Shown: positions 27,062 through 38,111, numbered from the stretch's first letter. The stretch is DNA of 64,000 nucleotides from Cristatella mucedo (GCA_009760855.2 WPIO01000110.1:1197501-1261500); one strand, 5' to 3'. Notes: a model not told the origin generated them from the letters alone. A program made the numbers and translations.

Positions 27062-27336
27062 TCCCATCACGCTCGTCGTGGCCAAATGCTGGGATCCGAA
27101 CCCGAAGGGCTACTTCACCATACCGAGGCAGGAGCCCGTGAGACCCATCGACCCATCGGCGTGGGTCGCCCACACCACCGCCCTGCAGCACACCGTGGCA
27201 GCAGCGGCAGCCGCAGCAGCAGCCGGCGGTGGAGGCGGCGTCCAGCGAATGCCGCTGCTGCCGACTCTCAGCCAGATGGACGCCGTGTCGACAAGCTCGG
27301 CCGTCAGCAGCAGCTCGACGATGCACGAGGCTCCGA
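27062..27336 (+). CDS. dvl: dvl exon: PDZ end and PDZ-DEP linker
   Basis: Acceptor catactttgcag, donor gtacgt. Phase 2 in, phase 1 out. PDZ ends in [14 protein letters not shown], followed by the conserved [20 protein letters not shown] block (VRPIDP-AW is diagnostic). A run of Ala (imperfect GCA/GCC repeat) and Gly, then a Met/Ser-rich linker, follow. Unspliced, the frame runs on to about 27404. The phase-1 donor at 27337 joins correctly to the next exon. The Ala/Gly run is a likely site of length polymorphism. Confidence 0.95.
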
Positions 27337-27575
27337 GTACGTGGCGGCGCTGGCGCTGTCCCAGCTTCCGCCGCCGACGTAAAGCGCGCGGTGGCGCCAT
27401 CTGAGCCATGATCATCATCATCTGAGCCATGATCATCATCATCCTATGGCCGCTGCTGCCGAATCGTTTTTTTTGTCTGTGTGCGCAACGCTCCCAAGTG
27501 TCACTGCCGATCACTTGCACGATCGCCTCGGCTGGGGCATTGGCAATGCGTGACAATGCCCGCTGCTTGCCACAG

Positions 27576-27710
27576 GGCTGGACAACGTCCAGCTGACGGT
27601 GGACTCTGCGGACATGGTGACGGTCGTGCGTGCCATGTCGCACCCAGAGTCGGGCCTCGAGGTCAGGGACCGCATGTGGCTGAAGATAACCATCCCGAAC
27701 GCTTTCATCG
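27576..27710 (+). CDS. dvl: dvl exon: DEP domain, first part
   Basis: Acceptor gcttgccacag, donor gtgagt. Phase 1 in, phase 1 out. It reads LDNVQLTVDSADMVTVVRAM then SHPESGLEVRDRMWLKITIP and NAFI, the start of the DEP domain (SGLE-RDRMWLKITI-NA-IG). DEP mediates membrane recruitment and Frizzled binding and can dimerise by domain swapping. Confidence 0.97.
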
Positions 27711-28020
27711 GTGAGTCCTCCATTCTTCCTGCACGCACCGTCACGTGAGTCGCACCTGCGCCAGCGTTATATGTCCACGATTACGGAAAATAATGTTCCA
27801 GGACGTTTGATGACGCATACAGCCAAATGTATCAAACCGAAATCAAAAATATTAGAATCTGGCGTAGAAAAAGCAGAGCTGAACTCACATTTCAAATTTC
27901 ATTCTGATACGGGAAATATCAGTTGAGTTATTTAATTTACGAGGCACCAACCAACCATGAAAATAAAGCTATAAAAGTCACAAGTATGCACCTCAACAAG
28001 CTTCAAGCATCTATAGCGAT

Positions 28021-30390
28021 CTTATGTAATGTATCTCTGTCTGTAACTTCACAAGGTCATAAAGACTATGTGGGTGTTACACAGGAGAGTTTTGTATAGC
28101 GCACTCACAGTCTAAGCGGCTTTCGGTACACATTCGGTAGCCAACAGACTTTGTCTCATGCAACAAAGAGAAACTGGGAAGCATAGCAGAGTCAGGAGAG
28201 CAGTTGAGGTAGTGAGTAGCATGGGAGTAGCAGCTCAGAACCCCTGAAGAGGATGAGCAATAGTCGGCAGCAGGAGAGTAGTTGTCGTTTCGTAAGAAAT
28301 GTAGAAGTGAGTTTCACAGCCTAGGACCTCAAGAGAGCAGAGTTGCAGAGCAGTCCTGCAGAGCTCAAGCGTCTGTCGCCAACGGTCTGTAAGTGGAGGA
28401 ATGGAACAGCTAATTTATTGTCCACACAGGCCCTGAGGGCGCAAACAGGCTGAAACTGATGCAGCAGTTCAGCTAGATACGAAGGAGCCAAGCCGTGGCG
28501 GGCCTTGTGGGTCAGCGTAAGAACTGCTCTGTATTCGTTGCTCAACCGGCATCCATCCTAGCTCTTTTAACAGAGGAGACTCGTGCTCAAACCACTGGGA
28601 ATTGAAGACTAGCCTTGCAGCCATATTCATAGTCAGCTGCAGTGGCCTAATAGCTTTCTTTGGTAGCCCAGCCAAAAGGGAATTACAATAATCAAGCCGA
28701 GACAGAACTAAGGAGCTAGTTAAATTTTTTACAAGCCTCTGTGGAAGACAGCTCATAATCTTGGATGGGGATCGGATGTGATGGCTAGCTGTAGAAGCAG
28801 ACTTCTGAATGAAGCTTTTAAAATTGAGGCAGCTGTCGAAAACGACACCTAAATTTCGAGCACGTTTGGTGATGGTCGCACAACAGCATCACCTATTAGA
28901 AGAGCAAAGCCTTCTAATCCAGCCACACGCCTAGGGTGTCCTATGAGCAGTGTTAAGTTTTATCGTCGTTTAGTTTTAAAAAGTTTTCCGACATCCAGGA
29001 TCGATTGTCGGCAAGGCAAGCATCCAGTGTATTAGTTGCTGCAGCAGATTCCGACGGTTTGAATGGCAAATACAGCTGAGTATTGTCAGCATAAAGGTGA
29101 TATCCTATTCCATGGGCCTTAATCACTTTTCCCAGAGGTTGAGTATAAATGGAGAACAGAAAGGGACTGAGTGCAGATCATTGAGGAACTCCACTGGTGA
29201 CCGGTCTGGGGTGTGAGACCTGACCCCCACACGACACGGATTGAACACGATCAGACAAGCACGATTTTAACCACGCCAGTGCCTCGTCTGCCAGACCGAT
29301 CGTTGTTCTCAATCGTTCAAACAGAACATTGTGATCAATGGTGTCGAAGGCAGCAGACAGATCTAGCAGAGCTAGGGCAGTGACATTCCCGTCATCGTTG
29401 CCTCGTAGAATGTCACTGTTAACATGGAGGAGAGCAGTTTCAGTGGAGTGCTGCCTTTTGAACCCTGATTGAAATGTTTCTGACATTTCATTCTTTTCGA
29501 AATGTTCAACCAGCTGCTTAGCAATAATTTTTTCAAGAATCTTTGACAAGAAAGAAAGAAGGTAAACTGGGCGATAGTTTGCAAGGACCTCCTTATCTAA
29601 TCTAGGCTTTTTAAGCATTGGTCTAACGATTGCCGATTGGAAGGACTTGGGTACGACCCCTTTTCCCAAAGAAGAATTAATAATCTTGGTTATGGCAGGG
29701 CTAAGTTGGTCTGCCAGTGAATACCACAGAGATGATGGTGTAGGGCCTTCAGGAGACGAGCTCTTTTTGCTAGACCTTATTAAGGTAGCCACATTGCATG
29801 CAGAAACCTCGGAGAACCTTAAAGGAAGGTCACAGGTTGTGGAGCCAAGATTTCTTTAGTCGGAGGGGGCTTTTTGGAGGCACGAATGTGTTCAATTTTT
29901 TCAGTAAAGAAGGCTGAAAACCTTTCAGCTGAGCCCTTAATATCTGGGAAGTCAGACCTCTCAGCATTGGCCAGTAAATGGTTTAGTGTCTTATAAATCT
30001 GTTTAGGGTCTGACTGGCAGGAATTCAGCTTTAGGATGAAAAAAGAAGCCGTGGCTTTTTTAAGCTTTTGGGTGTAAACTCGAAGGAAGTCTTTGAAATT
30101 GACTAGATCTGCATCAGACCCAGATTTTGTGAACCGACGTTCAAGCCTGTGCTACCTACATCTACCAAGGCTCGACAAGTTTGAATACAAGTCGCTTATG
30201 ATGCAGAGATCGGTACATTTTTTATTCGTAGATTTGTTGCTTCCGGCTTTCATCCGGGTTAGACATGGTTGGCATAATCGATATTTCTTTCACGTGGAAG
30301 TCGTCAGAACTTCCTATCTCAGGTCTCAGCATACTTGTCTTTCGAAGGGTACCATAAGCACATATTTCATTGTTGGACAAATTGTATTTT
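28021..30390 (-). mobile_element. LINE type A (CR1/L2-like), near-complete RT, inactive
   Basis: Minus strand. The RT frame 29178-29792 shows the palm blocks ANYRPVYLLSFLSKILEKII, FQSGFKRQHSTETALL and ALALLDLSAAFDTIDHN, and ends TSGVPQ-stop. The same frame continues below the stop ([29 protein letters not shown]). The RT tail (SRLDYCNSLLAGLPKKAIRP, HKARHGLAPSYLAELL) is at about 28320-28760, and the 3' UTR-like end runs down to 28021. Upstream linker sequence reaches about 30390. The endonuclease is not seen, so this is a 5'-truncated copy, antisense to dvl. Confidence 0.9.
28979..29792 (-). pseudogene. LINE reverse transcriptase, nonsense-mutated
   Basis: Reverse transcriptase palm of a non-LTR element. 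There is an in-frame TGA at 29175-29177, where relatives have the Gly of PQGS. The catalytic YADD is YADN. The first catalytic Asp (LDLSAAFD) is kept. Both lesions argue for an inactive copy. Confidence 0.85.
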
Positions 30391-30610
30391 CTTAGCATTC
30401 CCCCTTAAGAACGCACAACCTGTGCATCCGGTGCGCTGGCTGCTGGCCTAAGACTCGGCGGCTTCGGTGGCTTCTGCTAAAGCTTACGACTCGCGCGCTT
30501 TTTCAGTCAGACCCGTAGCTCCGCTCCGTTGCCGCTGCAGTGCTGCCGCTCGACGATCGTCTGCTCTTGGCTGGGCAGTTGTAAAAGGCTGCGCTCCGCC
30601 ACCGCCGTAG

Positions 30611-30778
30611 GGTCGGACCTGGTGGACTGGCTGTTCTCGCACGTGGCCGGCTTCTCGGACCGCCGGGAGGCTCGCAAGTATGCGTGTAGCCTGCTCAAGG
30701 CCGGCCTCATACGGCACACGGTGAACAAGCTGTCGTTCTCTGAGCAGTGCTACTATGTCTTTGGCGACTTGACACAGA
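30611..30778 (+). CDS. dvl: dvl exon: DEP domain, core
   Basis: Acceptor caccgccgtag, donor gtgagt. Phase 1 in, phase 1 out. It reads [20 protein letters not shown] then [20 protein letters not shown] and [15 protein letters not shown]. The DVVDWL-like helix, the REARKYA helix and the [13 protein letters not shown] strand pair are all intact. The intron before it (2.9 kb) holds a LINE. Confidence 0.97.
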
Positions 30779-30914
30779 GTGAGTTGAGCTGCTGAGATTT
30801 ACTTCATGCAGTCAGCAGTTTCTTGCTTGCTGCATGCGAAGCAGAATTCCAGAGGAAATGGCTGACACCCATGTATGGCCCTGTGGTGTGATTTTAATAA
30901 TCCTAATACTATTT

Positions 30915-31760
30915 TGATATTGCTGTAGGAGAACTAAATCTCTGTGTGGGCACTTTACTTATGCTTGAAAGAAAGCATGTCAGTTGGTTAGTAACTACTT
31001 AATATAGCGTGCCGCACATTGTCAGCACACATAAGCGCTTAAAGGGTGATTAATATGGACCTGACGGACCACAGTCTGGGAGGAACATGTGGGTTTGTAG
31101 CTGTACAAATGAATAATTCAGCTTCTTTTCAAGTGTCATCGGCAAGTGAGATGTGACGTCAGTCGGGACTAAGCGAGGCTCTGGCTTTGGGAGATTGCAA
31201 AGACCGAGTTCTTGGTCTCGTGCCCTGGGGCACACGTGAAGTGCCTAGATAGAGGTCAAGGTCAAGCTCTCTTCCGGTGCAATTGAATTGTACTTGTGTA
31301 TATACAAACTGGAGGCCTTCTTGAGGGTTGGTTAGGGGTGCTATTTAGCAACGTGAGTCTGAAGTGTCGGCGGTATAAAGCCTGCGTAGGGGGTATTTCC
31401 GATTGGTCGGCCTGAGTAAGAGAGCATAGGGATCCAAAAAGTCAGTGATAAAACATTCGAGGCTTGATACCCTGCTTGATTGATGGGCAGCCAGTGCAGG
31501 TGTGGACAAGCAGTGTAGTTGTGGCATCATCTGCAAAAAAAAGCCCGGCTGCAGAGTTTTCCCACTGACTGTAAGCTTCGTATTGCATGCAGTGAAAGAC
31601 AGAAGTCAAGATAGATAGATGTCACAAATTCATTAAGCAGCTTGGCTGTGGTATCCTAGTCTAAGCCGGTCCGAATTTTTGCATGACCGTCTAGCTTAAA
31701 GTAATAGGCAGACTTGCCTGTGTAGTCAATGTGGTCGTCCAGTGAAAGGTCACTACCAAA
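30915..31760 (-). mobile_element. Degraded LINE 3' half
   Basis: Begins with the tail-like ggagaactaaatctctgtgt and gggcactttacttatgcttg, as at 5511-5560. The minus strand then holds fragments of the RT tail region. No long frame survives. Confidence 0.6.
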
Positions 31761-31767
31761 CAGTGCA

Positions 31768-31935
31768 TGTAATGTAACGCATCTCTCTCTCTCTCTGCAA
31801 CTCCGAAAAGCACACAGGAGACTTATCGATGTCGTACTTTAAGCCGAAGCGGCTATCATCACAGTGGCTTGCGATTGGCAATCAAGGATCGTCCACTGCT
31901 GGATTTGAACCCACGAACTCGATCGTGAAGAGAGA
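31768..31935 (-). mobile_element. tRNA-like SINE with LINE type A-like 3' end
   Basis: Minus strand: gtgaggtgctctctcttcac, then B box gggttcaaatcc (31901-31912), body ccttgattgccaatcgcaag, then an end (tctcctgtgtgcttttcgga, gcgttacattacat) resembling the 3' end of the type A LINE. Head inferred, not folded. Confidence 0.6.
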
Positions 31936-32113
31936 GCACCTCACACATTCTGTGAGCACCTCATACATTCTGGGAGCACCTCATACATTCTGTGAGCACC
32001 TCATACATTCTGTGAGCACCTCATACATTCTGTGAGCACCTCACACATTCTGGGAGCACCTCGTACATTCTGGGAGCACCTCGTACATTCTGTAAGCACC
32101 TCATACATTCTGG
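31934..32113. repeat. 20-bp minisatellite, 9 copies
   Basis: Unit gagcacctcatacattctgt with a few substitutions (cacac/catac/cgtac; tgtg/tggg/tgta). Every unit is exactly 20 bp. The first unit continues the head of the adjacent SINE (gagcacctcac). Confidence 0.97.
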
Positions 32114-32300
32114 GCTATCGAGGCCAGCGAGTAGCATGGAAGTAGCTAGCTGCTCTGGACGGCTGGAAAGGATGTGCCGCAGTCAGCAGCCGGAAAACAG
32201 ACGTTGCTTAAGAGTTGTGGAAGCGAGTTCCATGATCTAGGTCCTGCAGAGCAAAAGCTTCTGTCCCCAACGATCTTTAAGCAGATGAATAGAACATTTA
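32114..32300 (-). mobile_element. LINE type A 3' region fragment
   Basis: cgagtagcatggaagtagc, ggaaaggatgtgccgcagtc, gttgtggaagcgagttccat and tctaggtcctgcagagcaaa match the type A copies at 15640-15810 and 28210-28400. Confidence 0.75.
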
Positions 32301-33448
32301 GTGTTATTTGGCATAAAACACATAGTGTTCTCGGGAATAAAGCATTTAGTGTTCTCAGACTGGGCGATGAACTTGAAGGGGACTGACTCTCTTTAAACGT
32401 CTACACTGTCGAGGGAGACTCTCGAGGGAGTTTAAGGAAAGGAAAGGAAGGGGCAGGTAGGAAAGGAAGAATAAGGGGATTCTAGCTGGAATGTTACCCT
32501 AGCATGGACGACTCTCTGTTCTTATCCGTCTCACAATGAAGCTACAGCAATGTAATGATTGGCACACGATTTTTTCACTAGTTTCACTGGGTAAGGTGCT
32601 CATCTGGGAGCAGCCAAGGATTGATTAGTTGATGGTTGACAGCAGTGTTTTTCAATTAGGCATTCCACTGTTGTTGTTTCTTTAGAAGCTAGATGTGGCC
32701 TTGGCTAGGATAGATTGGTGCCACCTACGGTAGTAGTCTTTTCGACTCGTCTGCCTTTGATTGGAACCGGTGAAGCTTTAGCTCATTTCATCCGTCGAGC
32801 GAGCACCTGTGGCAGCATGTAGCTGTGGCAGCATTGAGCCACGGGTTCAGTGTTCTCAGGTCACCGCTTCGCAGGGTCAGGAGAGTGAGTGAGCTGCGCA
32901 GGAGCCGGTCACACGGCATCTCCGGAGGCCTGTGCTACTGGCAGAGCACGGTGGAGTCGGTTGCCATGAGCTGATCCAGAGCCAAGGCCCTAATGTTTAT
33001 GGCCCTTTTTATGGCTGGCAAGTCCTAATTGGTGTCTACTAAGCCTGCTTGAGCGAGCCTGCAGTTCCTGACTTTTTGTGCTGCCCTGGCCGCATTTTAG
33101 CTTACCTATCAAGATCTCCTTGCTGGTTTTCTTTAATTTTCTCACTATTAGCCTATTATTTTGCAGACTCTGTGGTTTAGCATCCGTCCGTGTGCCGAAT
33201 TAGCAGCAGGATCGGCAGCAGCTCGTGGCTGTGGCCACTGAGATTATGGGGGGGGGGGAGGGAGGCTGCACCGTTACCGCTGCCTCGGCACGTTTTCTGG
33301 TCTTTTTCCCACCGTCCTGGTACAGCTGACCTCTTATTGAAAAAGGCCTCGTTCTGCTTTCGCATCGTTCTGGTCAATATTAATGTTATTCCCGTGCTGT
33401 GCGTGACTCTAGTATTTTTTGATGGCAATAATTGCTGTTAGTAGACTG

Positions 33449-33496
33449 AGGAGGAGGAGGAGGAGGAGGAGGAGGAGGAGGAGGAGGAGGAGGAGG
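33449..33496. repeat. (GGA)n microsatellite
   Basis: About 16 gga triplets. Confidence 0.97.
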
Positions 33497-34209
33497 ATCG
33501 CCTAGGTCGCTCGCTCTTCACGACCTTCACGACCTTCACGATCGTGCGTTGGAATCCTTCACTGACTGGGCGATCCCTTATAATTATGCCAACTTCCTAT
33601 CAAGCTGTGGTGATAGGCGTTACTGGCTGCTCTTCTGCCACTATATAAGTGAGGCTCTTGAATCAGCTAATATTTTATTATTGTTGAGATCGCGATGTGA
33701 GAATGCACACCCCAGCCTATGACAGTGCACCGCCTAAATGCCGTTGTCTACCGATTCTAGGCTGGGGGCCCCCACCGACCTTGGACAGCCAATCGGAACG
33801 CAGCGTTCCTGCTGCTAGGCGCAAGCAAAGATGTTAGCTAATCGGAGCGCTGCAGTCCTGAGCCATAGACGACAGAAGCTCCGATTAGCGTTAACATCTG
33901 CAGCATGCATGTTGATTATTGAACGTTATTCAGTTGGGTTGCACTCGAGTGTTCACAGTCGCTTGCTGTTTAGCAAGACACACTCAGCACTCATGCTCAC
34001 AACATTAGGAAATCGGTTCTCTGTAAAGACCTTTTCCTAGCATACATGCTGCATAACTGGGCAGGCGGCATGTTCCACTTTTCCAACTATGCTGGGACTT
34101 TGCACACACATTACTTGGCAGTCGCATGACGAAGCAGCAGTGCAGCTTGTGCACACGTCACGCACCTTTGTTGTTTGTATTTTTCTCCGTGGCCACCGTT
34201 GCATTGCAG

Positions 34210-34524
34210 GCATGTCGTCACTTTGTCTCGAAGATGGAGACACGATGAGTGAGCTGACTGCCACTGCTGTCACTATGAAGCTGTCCGACAGAGGCATGGG
34301 CATGCTTCCGGGCGAGCCATTGCCGCTGCCCACGCTTCCGCCACCGTCTGCTTGGAACAGCTCGTACGGCTACGCTGCGTACTTGCCGCCGATGAACTAC
34401 GTGCCGCCACCATACAGCTACACCAACGATGCAGCCAGCTACCAGAGCCTGCAGAGCATGCAGCCACACCTTGGCGCCCTGGGCGGCGGCCCGGGCAGCG
34501 TGCTCAGTCAGCACAGTGGCTCAG
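34210..34524 (+). CDS. dvl: dvl exon: Pro/Tyr-rich tail after DEP
   Basis: Acceptor ccgttgcattgcag, donor gtaatg. Phase 1 in, phase 1 out. It reads MSSLCLEDGDTMSELTATAV at the start, then a Pro/Tyr-rich stretch (PLPLPTLPPPSAWN, YLPPMNYVPPPYSY) and ends in GPGSVLSQHSGSG. Such PPPYS-type tails follow DEP in the family and are bound by SH3/WW partners. The intron donor lies within a LINE 3'-end sequence (see findings). Confidence 0.93.
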
Positions 34525-34525
34525 G

Positions 34526-34830
34526 TAATGTAACACAATGTATCTCCGTCTATTCCTCCACAAAGCCATAAAGGCTATGTGGGTGTTACGCAGAAGAGTT
34601 TCGTATAGCGAAGTCACAGCCTAAGCGGCTTTCGGTACGCATTCGGTAGCCATCAGACTTCGTCTCACGCAACAGAGAGAAAGTGGGATGCACAGCAGAG
34701 TCAGGAGAGCAGTTGAAGTAGTGTGTGGCATGGAAGTAGCAGCTTAGGACCGCTGAAAAGGATGAGCCATAGTCGGCTGCAGGAGAGTTGTTGTTTGTCG
34801 TTGCGTAAGAACGGCCGGCCACCTCTGCCG
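34526..34830 (-). mobile_element. LINE type A 3' end abutting a dvl exon
   Basis: gtaatgtaacacaatgtatc, ctccacaaagccataaaggc, tatgtgggtgttacgcagaa, cctaagcggctttcggtacg and gagtcaggagagcagttgaa match the copies at 28021 and 51771. The element's 3' terminus starts at, or within one base of, the exon end at 34524. Confidence 0.85.
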
Positions 34831-35344
34831 GCAGCTGCTCAGCTCTGCGGCGGCAGAGCCTCCTCACTGTGCGTCTCCTCAATTTTGAAAAAAAATGCAA
34901 CAGGCTAAAATGCCTGTCTGGGCTCGACGAATTATCATGGCTGTCTCTCTCCTAGCTCGTGTTTCCTTGCAAGGCACCGTTGGTTCCAATCCTCGCTGCC
35001 GAGCCATGCTTGTGCGGGTTTATTGCGCACGACTGCGTGGCATGCCCTCGAAGGTTGTCGAGGGCTAGTGGATGCGCTGCTTGCTGGTCAGTGCTCTGTC
35101 GAAATCGCCGTCGTGAATGGCGCCTGAAATTTGCTGCCTTGAAAACCTGTCTGCTGCGCGGACTCAAGATCCGCCGCCCAACCCTGACTCGTGCTAGCCC
35201 CGATGTGATTGTGACTTTGACAGGTTTTTCACTTAACAAGCATTCTTAGGGGTGGGGAGTCGAGAAAATACTTGTAAAATTGGTCCAGCGATAGGATATT
35301 TGATCAAGGTACGTTTCAAAAGACAGAACATGTTAGAAATTGGT

Positions 35345-35850
35345 TAGGAAGTTCTGACGAACATGGCTAAAATTCGGGCTTGTTTAGATAAGGATACCAC
35401 GTCCAAGTTGGTCCATGCATTCGTGACATCCCTTCTCAACTTCTACAACTCGCTACTTACTGGCCTACCGGCATGTGCGATCAGGCAATTGCAGCTGGTG
35501 CAAAACTCTGCAGCTAGGCTTGTCTGTCGTGAGCGTAGCAGTTGCCACATCACACCACTTCTAGCCGACCTGCACTGGCTACTAGTCAAGCAACGGATTG
35601 ACTTCAAGGTTTTGTCGCTCACTTTTAGGTCACTTCATTCTTTGGCTCCAGCCTCTCAGATCTACTCCCCCACCAGGCCAAGCATCGCACCACCCGCTTT
35701 TCGGAATCCAACAGTCTACCTATACCTCGTACAAACCTCAAATCCTTCCCATTCAATCTTTGCATTTCCCTTTGCAGCAAATGTAAAACGACCAGAAAGA
35801 GATTGAGTTCTCTGAGGGCGCTTTATCGAGTGCATTATTATTATTATAAA
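35345..35850 (+). mobile_element. LINE type B RT C terminus, 3' UTR and (ATT)n tail
   Basis: Plus-strand frame 35363-35806 carries the RT tail (KLVHAFVTSLLNFYNSLLTG, LPACAIRQLQLVQNSAARLV, LLADLHWLLVKQRIDFKVLS), then ttgcagcaaatgtaaaacga, gagattgagttctctgaggg and cattattattatta. 5'-truncated. It lies in sense orientation within a dvl intron. Confidence 0.88.
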
Positions 35851-36059
35851 AGCTGATTATGGAAATCATGTCTTACCGGGATGTAAACCGAAAGCAACAT
35901 ATCTACAGATTACAAATATACCTATCTCAGCACCATATGCGACTTGTAACCCAACTAGCTTAACCTTGGTAGATCGAGGTACATGCGTGAAGCATGTTAA
36001 GGCAAATTCTTGTCACTTTTATACAGCTTCATTTCAAGTGTAGCTTGATCCACCAGCAA

Positions 36060-36150
36060 TAGTAAATCCACCAGCAATAGTAAAGCACCTAGAAAGAGAT
36101 TGACTTCTCTGGGGGCACTTTATCAAATGTATTATTATTATTATTATTAC
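36060..36150 (+). mobile_element. LINE type B 3' tail
   Basis: taaagcacctagaaagagat, tgacttctctgggggcactt and attattattattatt. The short motif ccaccagcaatagtaaa is duplicated just before it. Confidence 0.8.
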
Positions 36151-36690
36151 TGTTGTTATCCATCGTCAATTCCATAGCTAGGCTAATACTTTGCATATTA
36201 TTAGATTAATAATTCGTATTAAATTTGAATGTGAGTTCAGCTCTGCTTGGTTTGCATCGATTGTTGTAGAAACATTTCAGATTTCGGTCGGGCACGTTTT
36301 GCTATAGATGTCATCCAACGTCCAGGAGCTTTATTTTCTCCACTCGTTGACACGCATAGCAAAACTTGTCCGACTTTAAGTTTTTCCGATTTTAGCGCAG
36401 CTAAAGCAGTAGTGTGTAGTGTAGCTATCGCCATCGAGTTGCCTCGACTCGCTCAGACATGATGCGAGGCGCGAGCCTCGTGCTTGTGCTCGAGCTGCCC
36501 CTGCTCGCTAGGGCCCGGGCCGTGGCCCGGACGGGTCGGCCCCGGAGGCCGTGCACGCGCAGGCTGTCCTCGCTCGCATCTGCTTCGCAAAGGAAAACGT
36601 CGGCGATCGCATCGCAATGGCGCTCCGAGGAGTGGAAGAAAGGTTTCCAGAGAGCGCCAGCTGTAGGGCTGCTGGGGCTGCGCGTTGCAG

Positions 36691-36816
36691 GCAGCAGCGC
36701 GTCGAGCGGCAGCAAGATGAGCGGCGGAAAGGACGGCGGCAAGGAGCGTAAGACTTCGAGCCCCTTCAACAGCGGCAGCGAGACAGAGAGCGTCGTCAGC
36801 GTGCGACGCGGCAACG
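36691..36816 (+). CDS. dvl: dvl exon: Gly/Ser-rich tail
   Basis: Acceptor tgcgcgttgcag, donor gtcagt. Phase 1 in, phase 1 out. It reads SSASSGSKMSGGKDGGKERK then TSSPFNSGSETESVVSVRRG and N, a low-complexity Ser/Gly/Lys segment like the C-terminal half of other Dishevelleds. An open frame also runs leftwards from about 36459, but it has no family similarity and would ignore a good acceptor. Confidence 0.87.
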
Positions 36817-37769
36817 GTCAGTGGCGCTGCTGCTGCAGCTGCCGCTTCGCGCTGCTGCTGCTGCAGCTGCCGCCGCCATTTCGCTGGCAAAATGACGGCG
36901 TATTCTCCAAATGAGGCCTCGATGCGTGCATCGAGGCGGAGACAAATGTTCGTCGAGCGCTTCAAGAGTTTTCCTTTAAGACGGTTGGCATAACGGTATC
37001 GGCCGGCTGTTCTTAGTGCTGGCTGCGTTCGACGGCCGAGATGAGGAGGAGGAGGATGCTGATTCCGGTCAGGTTCCAGCTCTGTGCAGAGCAAGAGCGA
37101 GTGTGCTGCTTCGTCCAGGGGGCGCTGGCAGTCGCCATAGTATGTTTTTGGGGGTGGGGTGTGGAGGGAAAGGCTAAGTGACAGAGGAAGTGCTAGGAGA
37201 AGAAAGTGTGCTTAGAAGGTGGGCGTGAAGGTGCATAGGAAATGCATGCAGCGACAAAGCACGTCCGTCGCTCGGCTCCTGTTCATCTCACCGAGAGAGA
37301 GATCGCTCACCGAGCACTGCTGCTGCTGTTGCTGGCGGGGGGGGGGGGACGGCAGCAGCCAGGGATGCAGCTGGGATTTTGCCGAGTAGGAGCTGACCCA
37401 TCGCGATCTCCTTCGAAGCATGAATGGGTGCAATTAAAGAGTGTCTTTTGACGAAAGTCTGAAGTCTTTACACACCGACGACGAGATGAGAGACAAGACA
37501 GTTCGTGTGCGCTGCCCGAGAAGCAATGCAAGATCGCCGAAGGAAAGGTTACTTGCTACTCGTGGCGAAAGTAGTATTCCTGCGAATCGACTCTCTCCCC
37601 TCGTGCGAGGCCATCGTGGGTCCATTTTCCTGCTCAGCTAGGTCAGTGCAAACAGGCTACACAACTGGAGCTCCCTGTGGCTGCTTAAAAGCTGGCCCTG
37701 TGCATGTCACCCCTAACCATGTTATTCTTGTTGTTTATTGAGTACCGCTACCGCTAATTATTCGGTCGT

Positions 37770-37852
37770 GCTTTCTTTGCTGCAAATGTAAAGTGTCTAG
37801 AACGAGATCGAGTTCTCTGAGGGCGATATATCTAAAGAACCTTTATTATTAG
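37770..37852 (+). mobile_element. LINE type B 3' tail
   Basis: tgctgcaaatgtaaagtgtc, tagaacgagatcgagttctc and tgagggcgatatat, followed by ttattatt. Confidence 0.75.
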
Positions 37853-37911
37853 TAAATTTGATCGAGGCAAAAATCTCCAGTATGATGTCAGCCGTTACAC
37901 GAATATCATTG

Positions 37912-38111
37912 AGTTTTCAATGCCAAGAAGTTTCCTGTAATGTATCTCCAACTCTGCAGCTCCAAAAAGCCCACAGTGGCCACTCCTGGGTGTTGCTCAA
38001 GGTTGTGTGGCAGTTTTCAATGCCAAGAAGTTTCCTGTAATGTATCTCCAACTCTGCAGCTCCAAAAAGCCCACAGTGGCCACTCCTGGGTGTTGCTCAA
38101 GGTTGTGTGGC
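37912..38111. repeat. Exact 100-bp tandem duplication
   Basis: Copy 1 is 37912-38011 and copy 2 is 38012-38111. By eye they are identical at all 100 positions. The unit contains a type A LINE/SINE end (cctgtaatgtatctcc, ctccaaaaagccc). Confidence 0.93.

Larger units (their letters stand above)
27711..30610 (+). other. dvl: dvl intron within DEP-coding region, LINE-filled
   Basis: 2.9 kb. Most of it (about 28021-30390) is an antisense LINE. The remainder at both ends shows no recognised feature. Confidence 0.85.
30779..34209 (+). other. dvl: dvl intron after DEP, mixed repeats
   Basis: 3.4 kb. A minus-strand LINE remnant (30915-31760), a SINE-like unit, a 20-bp minisatellite, a LINE type A piece to about 32290, and a (GGA)n run. 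32400-33440 has no recognised feature. Confidence 0.75.
34525..36690 (+). other. dvl: dvl intron beginning in a LINE end
   Basis: 2.2 kb. LINE type A 3' end at 34526-34830, a GC-rich unassigned stretch to about 35250, LINE type B at 35345-35850, LINE tail at 36060-36150, then GC-rich sequence up to the acceptor at 36690. Confidence 0.8.

Noticed and set aside
31930-32115. CRISPR-like array of short repeats
   Set aside because: Units are contiguous 20-mers without spacers, in an animal intron.
36459-36690. Extension of the dvl exon at 36691 to the left using the open frame
   Set aside because: It would skip a good acceptor and break phase with the previous exon. The residues have no Dishevelled similarity.
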